DNA from: Deltaproteobacteria bacterium HGW-Deltaproteobacteria-19
GTDB taxonomy: Bacteria; Desulfobacterota; Syntrophia; Syntrophales; PHBD01
DNA length: 64,000 nucleotides
Assembly: GCA_002841865.1 (NCBI GenBank)
Contig: PHBD01000005.1
Location: forward strand, 83,020-147,019
Reading direction: 5' to 3'
A model generated the notes under the pieces. It worked only from the letters and a program-made list of their open reading frames with translations, was not told the DNA's origin and made no database searches. Both the position numbers and the translations under genes were made by a program. Of this stretch, positions 9,526 to 17,781 are shown piece by piece (positions within the stretch are counted from its first letter, which is position 1; every line of letters starts with the position of its first letter).

Positions 9526-9852
9526 TCATGACAGGAACCGGTAGACCATCGAGAGGATCAGGAGGAGTACGGCGACAAAGATAAAAACATCCACCTTTTT
9601 GTAGGCTTTCGCTCCGGTCACCACGTAGCCGCATCCATCACAGACGGCGAGCCTGCCTTCAACCGGGGCTCCGCAGTGCGGACAGGAGGGCCGCCCGTCG
9701 GTTATGGGAAGCTTCTGGGCGACGCTTTTCCGCAATTCCTCGTGGATATCGTAGCGCCATTCGCAATCTTCGGTAGGGCATCTCCCCTTGGGGTCCATGT
9801 TGTCGGTCCAGATGAAACTCTTCTGACAGAGAGGACAGGTAATCTTCTGCAT
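9526..9852 (-). CDS. Small double zinc-ribbon protein with a C-terminal membrane anchor
   Basis: The 108-residue protein has two cysteine clusters: CPLC at residues 6-9 with CPTEDC near 25-30, and CPHC near 57-60 with CDGC near 71-74, each suited to bind one zinc. A hydrophobic segment, VDVFIFVAVLLLILSMVY, ends the protein and should anchor it in the membrane with the ribbons in the cytoplasm. GGAGA precedes the ATG. It is the first gene on this strand, 56 bp before gcvT, so may lead the operon. I do not recognise a named family. Function unknown. Confidence 0.75.
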   Translation of the reverse strand: MQKITCPLCQKSFIWTDNMDPKGRCPTEDCEWRYDIHEELRKSVAQKLPITDGRPSCPHCGAPVEGRLAVCDGCGYVVTGAKAYKKVDVFIFVAVLLLILSMVYRFLS

Positions 9853-10161
9853 GAGAAGTCTCCATGAACGGAATCAGGGAAATGGTTGCGGGAAACGGGA
9901 TTGCGTTAGCACACAACACGTACACCAATTCCCGGACCATTTCAAGGAACAAAACGTCGCAAACCCGCAGGGGCGCTTGATGCCTGTATCTGTGCCAGAA
10001 CCGAAGGCAGAGGAAAACGGGGCTCTTCGGGAAAACGTGGTCGTTGATTTGTCCGGGGGAATGGGGTATAGGTTGCTTCCATTTCCCGGGACAATGAAGG
10101 CATCTGTTTGCCGGCCCCCCTGTCGCTCCTGTGAAATGACAAGTGTAACGCGGAGTTGACC
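9853..10161. other. Divergent intergenic region between the glycine-cleavage cluster and the amino acid importer
   Basis: These 309 bp hold no convincing gene. A sigma-70-like promoter for the importer is given separately. On the minus strand I looked for a glycine riboswitch ahead of the gcv cluster and did not find the expected tandem aptamer motifs. No clear minus-strand promoter could be picked. Confidence 0.6.
10044..10072 (+). promoter_or_regulatory. Putative sigma-70 promoter of the amino acid ABC importer operon
   Basis: TTGATT (10044-10049), a 17 bp spacer and TATAGG (10067-10072). It would start transcription about 80 bp before the ATPase gene. Called by eye from hexamer match and spacing only. 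Confidence 0.5.
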
Positions 10162-10896
10162 ATGATCCGGTTCGAGGCCGTTCACAAGTGGTTCAAGGAT
10201 CTGCACGTTCTCAATGACATCAATCTTCATGTAAAGCAGGGCGAGGTCGTGGTCGTCTGCGGTCCCTCGGGATCGGGGAAATCGACCCTCATCCGCACGA
10301 TCAACAAGCTGGAGCCCATCCAGAAAGGTCGGCTGTTCGTCGACGGCAAGGACATGTCGGACCGGAAAACGGATATCAACCGGCTCCGGGCCGAAATCGG
10401 CTTTGTCTTTCAGCAGTTCAATCTCTATCCCCACCTGACCGCCATCAAGAACATCACCCTGGCTCCCATCAAGATCCGCAAGCTCCCGAAAAAGCAGGCG
10501 GAAGAGGAGGCCATGGCGCTTCTGGAGCGTGTGGGGCTGGCGGACCGGCGGGATTCCTACCCCTCCCAGCTCTCCGGAGGACAGCAGCAGCGGGTGGCCA
10601 TCGCCCGGGGGCTGGCGATGAAACCCAAGATCATGTGTTTCGACGAGCCCACGTCGGCCCTGGACCCGGAAATGATCGGCGAGGTGCTTCAGGTCATGCA
10701 GGGGCTTGCCCATACGGGAATGACCCTGATGGTGGTCACCCACGAAATGGGGTTCGCCAGGGAAGTGGCGGACCGCGTCATCTTCATGGATTACGGGGTC
10801 GTTCTCGAGGAGGCCTCTCCCGAGGAGTTCTTCCGTAATCCCAAACATGAAAGGGCCCAGCTCTTCCTGAAAGAGATCCTGTCGCCCATGCACTAA
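10162..10896 (+). CDS. Polar amino acid ABC transporter, ATP-binding subunit (GlnQ-like)
   Basis: The 244-residue ATPase energises uptake of polar amino acids. It has the Walker [11 protein letters not shown]-loop, the signature [16 protein letters not shown], Walker [14 protein letters not shown] and the switch histidine in [10 protein letters not shown] chose the ATG at 10162, 6 bases after GGAG, over the TTG at 10156. It is first in a four-gene operon with the binding protein and two permeases. The specificity (glutamine, glutamate, other) is not clear from the ATPase. Confidence 0.95.
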   Translation: MIRFEAVHKWFKDLHVLNDINLHVKQGEVVVVCGPSGSGKSTLIRTINKLEPIQKGRLFVDGKDMSDRKTDINRLRAEIGFVFQQFNLYPHLTAIKNITLAPIKIRKLPKKQAEEEAMALLERVGLADRRDSYPSQLSGGQQQRVAIARGLAMKPKIMCFDEPTSALDPEMIGEVLQVMQGLAHTGMTLMVVTHEMGFAREVADRVIFMDYGVVLEEASPEEFFRNPKHERAQLFLKEILSPMH

Positions 10897-10919
10897 CCTT
10901 AACTGAAGGAGGAAGAAAC

Positions 10920-11753
10920 ATGAAAAGGACGGCGGTATTGGTGTTGGCGGTGCTTTTCGTCGCGGCCCTCTGCGGGGCGGCTGCAGCAGCGGATACGCTG
11001 GCGGACGCGAAGAAAAAGGGCGTCTTCGTCTGCGGCGTGAAGGATTCGACGCCCGGATTCGGCTACATCGACGAGAAGAGCAGGGACATCGTCGGCTATG
11101 ACGTGGATTTCTGCCAGGCCATTGCGAAGAAGATGGGCGTCAAGCTGGAACTGAAGTCCGTCACCTCGGCGTCGCGAATCCCCCAGCTCATCGCTGGCAA
11201 CATCGACATGATCGCCGCCACCATGACGAAGACGGCCGACCGGGCCAAGCAGATCGACTTCAGTGTCACGTACTTCTTCACGGGGCAGAAATTCATCACC
11301 CGGAAGGGCGAGGTGAAGAAGCTGCAGGATCTGGCGGGCAAGAGAATCGGCACTGCCAAGGGATCGACCTCGGAGCAGAACGTCAAGAAGGCCCTGCCGA
11401 CTTCAACCGTCCTGTCCTTTGACGACTATCCCCAGGCGTTCCTGGCGCTGCAGCAGGGCAAAGTCGCGGCGGTGACCACGGATGAGTCGATCCTGGCCAA
11501 CATCCTGGCCAAGGCGCCTGACAAGACCAAGTACGAGATTCCCAACATCCAGATCTCCGACGAGCCCTACGGCCTCGGGATGAGGAAGGGAGACACGAAT
11601 CTGGTTGCTTTCGTGAACAAGACGGTCCTCGAGATGGAGAAGAGAGGCGAGGCAAAGAAGATCTTTGACAAATGGTTCGGTCCCAAGGGGATGGCCTACC
11701 ACATGGCGCGGACCTTTAAGATCACGGACAAAAAAGAGTCCTGGGAGAAGTAG
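10920..11753 (+). CDS. Periplasmic amino acid-binding protein, solute-binding family 3
   Basis: The 277-residue protein starts with a clear signal peptide (MKRT followed by a Val/Leu/Ala core, cleaved around AAAA-DTLAD). The mature part shows family 3 features: the GYDVDFCQAIAKKMGV stretch, the IDMIAATMTKTADRAK segment and the GTAKGSTSEQNV hinge region. It delivers its ligand to the two permeases downstream. It lies 23 bp after the ATPase gene, behind an AAGGAGG site. The DSTPGFGYID region places it among glutamate/glutamine/aspartate-type binders, but the ligand is not certain. Confidence 0.93.
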   Translation: MKRTAVLVLAVLFVAALCGAAAAADTLADAKKKGVFVCGVKDSTPGFGYIDEKSRDIVGYDVDFCQAIAKKMGVKLELKSVTSASRIPQLIAGNIDMIAATMTKTADRAKQIDFSVTYFFTGQKFITRKGEVKKLQDLAGKRIGTAKGSTSEQNVKKALPTSTVLSFDDYPQAFLALQQGKVAAVTTDESILANILAKAPDKTKYEIPNIQISDEPYGLGMRKGDTNLVAFVNKTVLEMEKRGEAKKIFDKWFGPKGMAYHMARTFKITDKKESWEK

Positions 11754-11759
11754 TCAGCG

Positions 11760-12470
11760 GTGTTCAGCTATCAGTTCGACTGGTCGGTCGTCACCTCGGG
11801 CCAGTATTTCGAGTGGCTCGTCTCGGGGCTCAAGATCACGCTTGAGCTCTCCGTCTGGTCGATAATCTTTTCATTCCTGCTGGGCCTGATCATTGCCGTC
11901 ATGAGGATGAGCAATGTCAGGCCCATTCTTTGGTTTTCCCACGCGTACCTGGAATTTTTCCGGAACACGCCGCTGCTGGTTCAGATCTTCTTCTGGTATT
12001 TCGGGTCTTACCAGATCCTGCCAAAGGCGATCAACGACTGGCTCAACAGCGTGAATTTCGAGTTCGCCGCGGCGGTTATCGCGCTCACGATCTACACCTC
12101 GGCTTTCATTGCCGAGGATATCCGCTCCGGCGTACGCTCCATCCCGAAGGAACAGATGGAGGCCGCCCGAAGCTCCGGATTCTCGTACCTCCGCTCCATG
12201 CGCTATATCATCCTGCCCCAGGCGGTCCGGCTGACCATCCCGCCCCTGATCAACCAGTTCCTGAACGTGACGAAGAACTCGTCCCTGGCCATGACGATCG
12301 GCGTGGCGGAGATCACCTACCAGGCAAGGCAGGTGGAGAGCTACACCTTCAAAGGGTTCGAGTCGTTCACAGCGGCAACCCTGGTGTACCTGGGCCTGTC
12401 TCTGGTGATCGCCGGCCTGATGACGCTTTACAACCGGCGGGTGCTCAGCCCCATGATGGGGGGGAAGTGA
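11760..12470 (+). CDS. Amino acid ABC transporter permease 1 (His/Glu/Gln family)
   Basis: The 236-residue inner membrane protein has about five hydrophobic helices and the EAA loop EAARSSGFSYLRSMRYIILPQAVR, which docks on the ATPase. It begins with GTG at 11760, six bases after the binding-protein stop; no better start exists. LEFFRNTPLLVQIFFWYF is the typical permease segment before the third helix. It pairs with the next permease as a heterodimer. Confidence 0.93.
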   Translation: MFSYQFDWSVVTSGQYFEWLVSGLKITLELSVWSIIFSFLLGLIIAVMRMSNVRPILWFSHAYLEFFRNTPLLVQIFFWYFGSYQILPKAINDWLNSVNFEFAAAVIALTIYTSAFIAEDIRSGVRSIPKEQMEAARSSGFSYLRSMRYIILPQAVRLTIPPLINQFLNVTKNSSLAMTIGVAEITYQARQVESYTFKGFESFTAATLVYLGLSLVIAGLMTLYNRRVLSPMMGGK

Positions 12471-12472
12471 TT

Positions 12473-13174
12473 ATGGAAGGAGGCCTCGACTTCGGCGTCA
12501 TCTGGACCAACCTCACCTACTTCATGGTCGGACGTTACCCCGGTGGACCCATGGGGGGAGTGCTCCTGACGCTCTACCTGGCCGTGGTGTCGCTCATTAT
12601 TTCATTCTTCGGGGGGATGATCCTGGGGCTGATGTGCGTGGTCCGGAATCCTTTGATCCGCTATCCCACCGTGGCGGTGGTCAATCTGGTCCGGGGGATT
12701 CCGCTCTTGCTTGTGATCTTCTGGATGTACTTCCTCCTGCCCTTCGTGATGGGGCGGACGACGCCGGAGAGCGCGACGGTCATTGCGGCCCTGTCCCTGT
12801 TCACCTCGGCCTATATGTCCCAGATCGTCCAGGCGGGAATCGAGGGGATTCCGAAAGGGCAGACGGAGGCGGCCCTCTCGACAGGCCTTCATCCCTGGCA
12901 CGCCATGGTTTTTGTCGTCCTGCCCCAGGCCCTCCGGAACATGATCCCGTCGTTCGTCAACCAGTTTGTATCCATGATCAAGGACACGTCGCTGGCATTC
13001 ATCGTCGGAGTCTCCGAACTGACTCAGGTGGCCACGCAGGTGAACAACCGGACCATGATCTACCCGGCGGAGATATTCCTCTTTATCGCCATTGTCTATT
13101 TCATCATCTGTTTCGCCTTTACCACCCTGTCGCGGTGGCTGGAGACCAGGTTGGCCTGGCGGAAGGCCATCTAA
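12473..13174 (+). CDS. Amino acid ABC transporter permease 2 (GltK-like)
   Basis: The 233-residue permease starts at the ATG at 12473, two bases after the first permease stop; the frame is open further upstream only by chance overlap with that gene. It has the same helix layout, the LVRGIPLLLVIFWMYF segment and the EAA loop EAALSTGLHPWHAMVFVVLPQALR. It completes the importer. The operon ends at a copy of the inverted-ended repeat two bases past the stop. Confidence 0.92.
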   Translation: MEGGLDFGVIWTNLTYFMVGRYPGGPMGGVLLTLYLAVVSLIISFFGGMILGLMCVVRNPLIRYPTVAVVNLVRGIPLLLVIFWMYFLLPFVMGRTTPESATVIAALSLFTSAYMSQIVQAGIEGIPKGQTEAALSTGLHPWHAMVFVVLPQALRNMIPSFVNQFVSMIKDTSLAFIVGVSELTQVATQVNNRTMIYPAEIFLFIAIVYFIICFAFTTLSRWLETRLAWRKAI

Positions 13175-13177
13175 TCC

Positions 13178-13297
13178 GGCTGTTGAAAAGGGGCTGTCTG
13201 CTTCGTTCCCCTTGTCCTTCGCCATTCGACGTACCCAAAAGTACGCCTCATGGCTCAGGACGGCGGGCGCCTCGCATCCAACCCCTTTTGAACAGCC
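13178..13297 (-). repeat. Inverted-repeat-ended intergenic element, copy C
   Basis: This 120 bp unit has ends GGCTGTTGAAAAGGGG and CCCCTTTTGAACAGCC; with two flanking bases each side the ends read CCGG...CCGG. It is the reverse complement of copies A and B and shares their inner GAGGCGTACTTTT...GTACGTCGAA core. It lies three bases after the permease stop codon. Confidence 0.9.
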
Positions 13298-13318
13298 GGA
13301 AAGGTGATTTTTTCCGTG

Positions 13319-13420
13319 GGCCGTTGAAAAACAACCGTCTGCTGCGTTTCCCTGATCCCTCACTGCTCGACGTACGGAAAAGTACGCCTCATGGCTCAGG
13401 ACGGCGGGCACCTTGCATCA
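13319..13420 (-). repeat. Inverted-repeat-ended element, copy D, one end missing
   Basis: The unit starts GGCCGTTGAAAA and matches copy C, including an identical 29-base inner stretch, but stops after CCTTGCATCA and lacks the other terminal repeat. The break coincides with the 3' end of the decarboxylase gene: the stop codon (13418-13420, minus strand) lies inside the last bases of the repeat. Confidence 0.85.
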
Positions 13421-15046
13421 TGAGGCATTACGAAATTTCCGGGGCAGGGGCGGCGCCTCGTAAGTGTCTGTGACGACCTCTATGTAGGCCCCGCTGCCGC
13501 ATCCCTCCGCCTTTTTGACGGCGTCATCGAGCTCGCCGCACGTGGTCGCACGGGCGCTGAACCAGCCTTCGCATCCCAGTGCCTCGGGCAGCTTGTGGTA
13601 ATGCCATTGCGCCAGGTCGTTGTAGTATATGCCGGGGTCCTTGCAGAGGAGGCGCTCGATCAGGTATCCGTTATTGTTGATTACGAATATGATCGGCTTC
13701 AATCCGTAACGGTGGAACATGCAGATCTCCTGGGCCGTGAGCTGGTGGGAGCCTTCACCGGTGACAAGGATGGTTCGCCGGCTAGGGTCGGCCAGGGCCG
13801 CGCCGAAGGCGGCCGGCGTGGCCCAGCCGATGGAGCCCCACAGAGACTGATTATGAAACGTTGAGCCCGCGGGCATCCGGGCGAAAGCGAACCCCATGGA
13901 CGCGGTGCCCGTCTCGACAATCACGATGTCTTCCGTTTTCAACATCCGTTCCATTCGCGGGTACAGGTATGACGAGGTAATTTTGTCGGCCGGGCTGCCT
14001 GTCGGTTCACCGAGTCCCTGGACCCGAGGGGCTTTCACGTCCGTACGCCGGGGGAGCCTTCCCGCCAGGGCCGTCAGCACGTCCCTGATTTCCACGTTGT
14101 TGTAGACGGCATACCCCACCCGTACATGGTGAAGCGTGATGTTGATGCTTTTTGCCGGGTCGATTCTGGCGGTGAAGCCACCGGAACTCAGATCCGTCAT
14201 GAGCGCGCCGATTTCGATGACGCAGTCACAGCCCTCGACAAATTCGCGAACTTCCTCGTTCATGAGCCGTCCGTCATAGATTCCGATATAGCCCGGATGG
14301 GTCTCATCCAGAACGGATTTGTCCATGATCATGGTGGCATAAGGGAGTCCCGATGCGCTCACCAGATCGGTTACGGATTCTTTCAGCCCGCAGCGGGAAA
14401 CGATGATGCCCGGCAGGAAACAGGCGGATCCGGCGCGGCACACGACATCGACGATGGCGTCTACCGCCTTTTCAAGCGCCGAGGGGTCGCTTTCGCGGGT
14501 CTCGACGACCGGAACCGGTCCGTTCACCGGCATATCCGCATAATCGGCGGGGAAGGCCATGTAGACCGGTCGACGATCATAGAGTGCCGCCGCAATCAGC
14601 CGCTCCGTTTCGTAGATACAGTTGTCCGGGGTCAGGATCGCCCGTCCGCAGACCACGGGCTCGGTCATATGATAAAAAAAATCGAATTGGCCGTTGCCGA
14701 ACGTGTGATGAACCAGACGTCTGGCTTTCCTGGTTCCGCTCGATGGCATTCCCACCAGGTGAAAGACCGGAAGATGCTCCGCATATGAGCCGGCAATCCC
14801 GTTGACGGCGCTGAGCTCGCCCACCCCGTAGGTGGTGCTCAGTGCGCCGGCGCCCCGGATGCGGGCGTATCCATCAGCCGCGTAGGCGGCGTTCAGTTCA
14901 TTGCAGTTGCCGATCCAGCGGAGGCTGCTGTCGGAGCAGATGGCGTCGTTGACCGGAAACGAAAAGTCTCCCGGCACCCCGAAAATTTCGTTTATGCCGA
15001 TGGCCGAGAGACGCGAAAGTACATGCTGAATCACGGTCTTGTTCAT
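13418..15046 (-). CDS. Thiamine-diphosphate-dependent 2-oxoacid decarboxylase (indolepyruvate/pyruvate decarboxylase family)
   Basis: The 542-residue protein has the three-domain plan of PDC/IPDC enzymes, which turn 2-oxoacids into aldehydes and CO2. The activating glutamate lies in CNELNAAYAADGYAR near residue 50, the His pair in LVHHTFGNG near 113-114, and the cofactor motif runs from GEGSHQLTAQE to INNNGYLIERLL (residues about 430-465). AAGGAGGG precedes the ATG. The substrate (indolepyruvate, phenylpyruvate, branched-chain oxoacid) cannot be told. It stands alone between an amino acid importer and 546 bp without a clear gene. Its last codons meet repeat copy D, so the C terminus may have been altered by the insertion. 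Confidence 0.88.
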   Translation of the reverse strand: MNKTVIQHVLSRLSAIGINEIFGVPGDFSFPVNDAICSDSSLRWIGNCNELNAAYAADGYARIRGAGALSTTYGVGELSAVNGIAGSYAEHLPVFHLVGMPSSGTRKARRLVHHTFGNGQFDFFYHMTEPVVCGRAILTPDNCIYETERLIAAALYDRRPVYMAFPADYADMPVNGPVPVVETRESDPSALEKAVDAIVDVVCRAGSACFLPGIIVSRCGLKESVTDLVSASGLPYATMIMDKSVLDETHPGYIGIYDGRLMNEEVREFVEGCDCVIEIGALMTDLSSGGFTARIDPAKSINITLHHVRVGYAVYNNVEIRDVLTALAGRLPRRTDVKAPRVQGLGEPTGSPADKITSSYLYPRMERMLKTEDIVIVETGTASMGFAFARMPAGSTFHNQSLWGSIGWATPAAFGAALADPSRRTILVTGEGSHQLTAQEICMFHRYGLKPIIFVINNNGYLIERLLCKDPGIYYNDLAQWHYHKLPEALGCEGWFSARATTCGELDDAVKKAEGCGSGAYIEVVTDTYEAPPLPRKFRNAS

Positions 15047-15592
15047 GTCCCTATCCCTCCTTGTTGAATGGAGAACCCTGTCAGATGTTACGTCCTGGAA
15101 AACCGGAGACTTCGTATTGTGAACCGCCCAGGCCCTGTTCCGCGGGAATGTTCCGTGCGTAATGCCGGTGAATGGTGAAGGAAAACCGGAAAACCGTCTC
15201 CCCGTCCGTCAGGTTGAGCGTCCTCTGGAGGATCCCCCAGGACGTCCCGAACGTTCCCGGCCGGCCTGCCGGTCCGGTTGGCTGACGGCAGGCAGGCTTG
15301 TGAACGGGCAATTCGAGAAGGCTGTATTCCCGGACCGGAACGGCCCTCAACTCATCCAAACGCCGATGCCGTCCAGGTCTCGGATACTCCCGGGGATCAA
15401 CGAGGCAGGGTGTTCGGTGATTGCGGGCGCGAATCTTGAGATCAGACCTGTGATATGAATATTTTGGCAGGATTCATACCATTCCTATGTCATCTTTGTC
15501 GAGAGCAAAACAAAGGACTCGGACGTTACTGTCTGGTTCCGTATCCGTTTTTGATGCACTGGAGGGCGACAAATGAAATCCGTCCGCCTCTT
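15047..15592. other. 546 bp without a supported gene
   Basis: No frame here looks like a normal gene. On the minus strand, about 15357-15480, a short frame with no start codon reads EWYESCQNIHITGLISRF and ends GSIRDLDGIGVWMS, which has a natural composition and could be a gene remnant, but I cannot assign it. The 5' region of the decarboxylase gene lies at the left edge. Confidence 0.5.
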
Positions 15593-16159
15593 CTAGAAGC
15601 GCACGCCGAGGACCTCCGCGAAGAAGCGTTCCTTCTTCTTCGGATACCAGAGGCTTCCCTCATAATCGACGATGAGCCTGCCGTCCAGATGGTCCATCTC
15701 GTGCTGGGCGATGCGGGCCAGGAAGTCAAGGTAGCGGCGGTTGAGTTTTTTCCCATACCGGTCCAGCGCCCGGACCTTGATTTCCGGGAAGCGGTCGATC
15801 TCCACCTGGATGTCGGGGCAGGAAAGACAGCCCTCCGCCCCCTTCACCGGCTCGCCCCGGGACTGGGTGATCCGCGGGTTGACCAGGACGTCGTAGTCGT
15901 CCTCTTTCCTCGACCAGTTTTTCTCCTCGAAGTCCTTGTTGCGAAACACAATGATCCGCTCGCTGATGCCTATCTGCGGAGCCGCCAGGCCCAGGGCGTC
16001 ATTCCGTTCCAGGAAGGTTTTCACCAGGGTCTCGATATTCCGGAGTGTCTCCGGCGTGAACGGAGACGCAGCCTCCCGGCAGGGAGTCCTCAGGACGGCG
16101 GCGTCGCCGACGTTTCGGCCGGTTTCGGTCCACAAGGTCAGAACTCTTCTTTCCAACAT
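15593..16159 (-). CDS. def: Peptide deformylase
   Basis: The 188-residue enzyme removes formyl from nascent N-terminal methionine. All three motifs are present: LGLAAPQIG (residues 57-64), EGCLS (109-113, metal ligand Cys111) and HEMDH (153-157). The first motif lacks the usual leading glycine (ALGLAAPQ), and about ten residues of polar insertion (NWSRKEDDYD) precede VLVNPRI. It is not next to fmt, its usual partner, and could be one of several deformylases. Confidence 0.93.
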   Translation of the reverse strand: MLERRVLTLWTETGRNVGDAAVLRTPCREAASPFTPETLRNIETLVKTFLERNDALGLAAPQIGISERIIVFRNKDFEEKNWSRKEDDYDVLVNPRITQSRGEPVKGAEGCLSCPDIQVEIDRFPEIKVRALDRYGKKLNRRYLDFLARIAQHEMDHLDGRLIVDYEGSLWYPKKKERFFAEVLGVRF

Positions 16160-16301
16160 GCCGATTCGTATGTTCCTTTCCGGTTTATGAGTTTTTTGTC
16201 CCTATAGCACCGGGTGTCGCCTGTTGCAAGTGAACGGGCGAAACCCCTTGATTATTTATGGAGCCTCTGTTAGCCTCTGCCCCTCACCAACGGAAGAACC
16301 C

Positions 16302-17573
16302 ATGTTGACCCCTTTGATTATTCACCGGATCATCAGCAAGCAAGCCAGGGCGGAATTTGCCAGGGCCATGAATTTCGAAATCGGCCCTCCTCCGGAGCTT
16401 CCAGCCTGTACCGATTCGGAGTCGCGGCTTCTCTACCTCCATATTCCTTTTTGCGAACGGCTGTGCCCGTACTGCTCGTTCAACCGGTTCGTCTTTCAGG
16501 AAAAGGTCTGCCGCCGTTATTTCAAGGCCCTGAGGAAAGAGATGGGCCTCTACCGGGAACGGGGGTACGATTTCCAGGGCATCTACGTCGGAGGCGGTAC
16601 GCCGACGGTTCTTCCCGACGAACTGGCGGAGACCCTTCTCCTGGCGCGGGAGACGTTCGGTATCCGCGAGATATCCGTGGAGACCAACCCGAATCACCTG
16701 ACGGACCAGAATGTGAAAATCCTGCGACAGGCCGGAGTGAACCGCCTGTCGGTGGGTGTTCAGAGCTTCGACAACGGGCTGCTGCGCCAGATGGAGCGCC
16801 GCGACAAGTATGGCGACGGGGAGGAGATCCTCGGCCGCCTCCGTTCATGCCTGGGGGCTTTCGATACCCTCAATGCCGACATGATTTTCAACTTTCCCAC
16901 CCAGACGCCCAAGATGCTCGATCGGGATCTGGATGTTCTCCTGGGGAGCGGTGTCGATCAGGTGACCTATTATCCCCTGATGGTGTCCGATTCCACTCGC
17001 CAGATGGTAACCCGGACGCTCGGATACGTGGATATGAAGCAGGAAGGCCTGTTTTACCGGCAGATTCTCGAACGGCTCCGTCCGACGTACCGGATGTCCT
17101 CCGCCTGGTGCTTCTCCCGCAAACCCTCCCTCATCGATGAGTACATCGTGGATTACGACGAGTACGCCGGGCTGGGCAGCGGATCCATCGGGTATCTCCA
17201 CGGCACCTGTTACGCCAACACCTTCGACGTGGCCGAATACGTCGGCCGGATCGGGCGGGGGGAGGTGCCGCTGATGGCCTCCCGGACATTCAGTTTGCAG
17301 GAGAGGGTCCGTTACGATTTTATGATGAAGCTGTTTGGCATGGAGCTCCAGGAATCCAGCCTGCGGAAAAAGTACGGGGCCATATACAAGTATCTCTGGA
17401 AAGACATCGCTGCCTTTACCGCGGCAGGAGGACTCCGTTATCGTAACGGTACGTTTTCCCTGACGGAGCGGGGATGCTACCACTGGGTGATCCTGATGCG
17501 GGAATTTTTCACGGCGGTGAACAACTTCCGCGATTTCTGCCGCGATGCCATCGAGTCTCCACTGGTGTGGTGA
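16302..17573 (+). CDS. Coproporphyrinogen III oxidase-like radical SAM protein (HemN/HemW family)
   Basis: The 423-residue protein starts at the ATG at 16302 behind GGAAG. The radical SAM cluster motif CERLCPYC has Cys at 51, 55 and 58, followed by GGGTP at 97-101 and the family segments ISVETNPNHL and RLSVGVQSF. The C-terminal part resembles the HemN C domain. Proteins of this group are oxygen-independent coproporphyrinogen oxidases, heme chaperones (HemW) or radical heme-handling enzymes. No other heme gene is near, so the exact role is open. Confidence 0.8.
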   Translation: MLTPLIIHRIISKQARAEFARAMNFEIGPPPELPACTDSESRLLYLHIPFCERLCPYCSFNRFVFQEKVCRRYFKALRKEMGLYRERGYDFQGIYVGGGTPTVLPDELAETLLLARETFGIREISVETNPNHLTDQNVKILRQAGVNRLSVGVQSFDNGLLRQMERRDKYGDGEEILGRLRSCLGAFDTLNADMIFNFPTQTPKMLDRDLDVLLGSGVDQVTYYPLMVSDSTRQMVTRTLGYVDMKQEGLFYRQILERLRPTYRMSSAWCFSRKPSLIDEYIVDYDEYAGLGSGSIGYLHGTCYANTFDVAEYVGRIGRGEVPLMASRTFSLQERVRYDFMMKLFGMELQESSLRKKYGAIYKYLWKDIAAFTAAGGLRYRNGTFSLTERGCYHWVILMREFFTAVNNFRDFCRDAIESPLVW

Positions 17574-17781
17574 GGATAGCCTTTCTTCTGCCAGTGGATG
17601 CGTGCCGGGCCGCTGGCGGGATACGAGGGGAAACATTTCCCCCTCGTCGGCAGGAAGCTTCCTTTTCTCCGGAACGATCGGTCGCCGACTCCGACGAGTT
17701 GGGGCGCCGGCATGAAATTCCGGTTGTGGACAGGCAGGGAATAAACAGCAGCACAGGATTCCGGGAGGGAGAGGCATAGAT

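Noticed and set aside
9853..10161. Glycine riboswitch before the gcv cluster.
   Set aside because: The conserved aptamer segments were not found on either strand, although an ACCGAAGG-like stretch (AACCGAAGGC) occurs near 10000.
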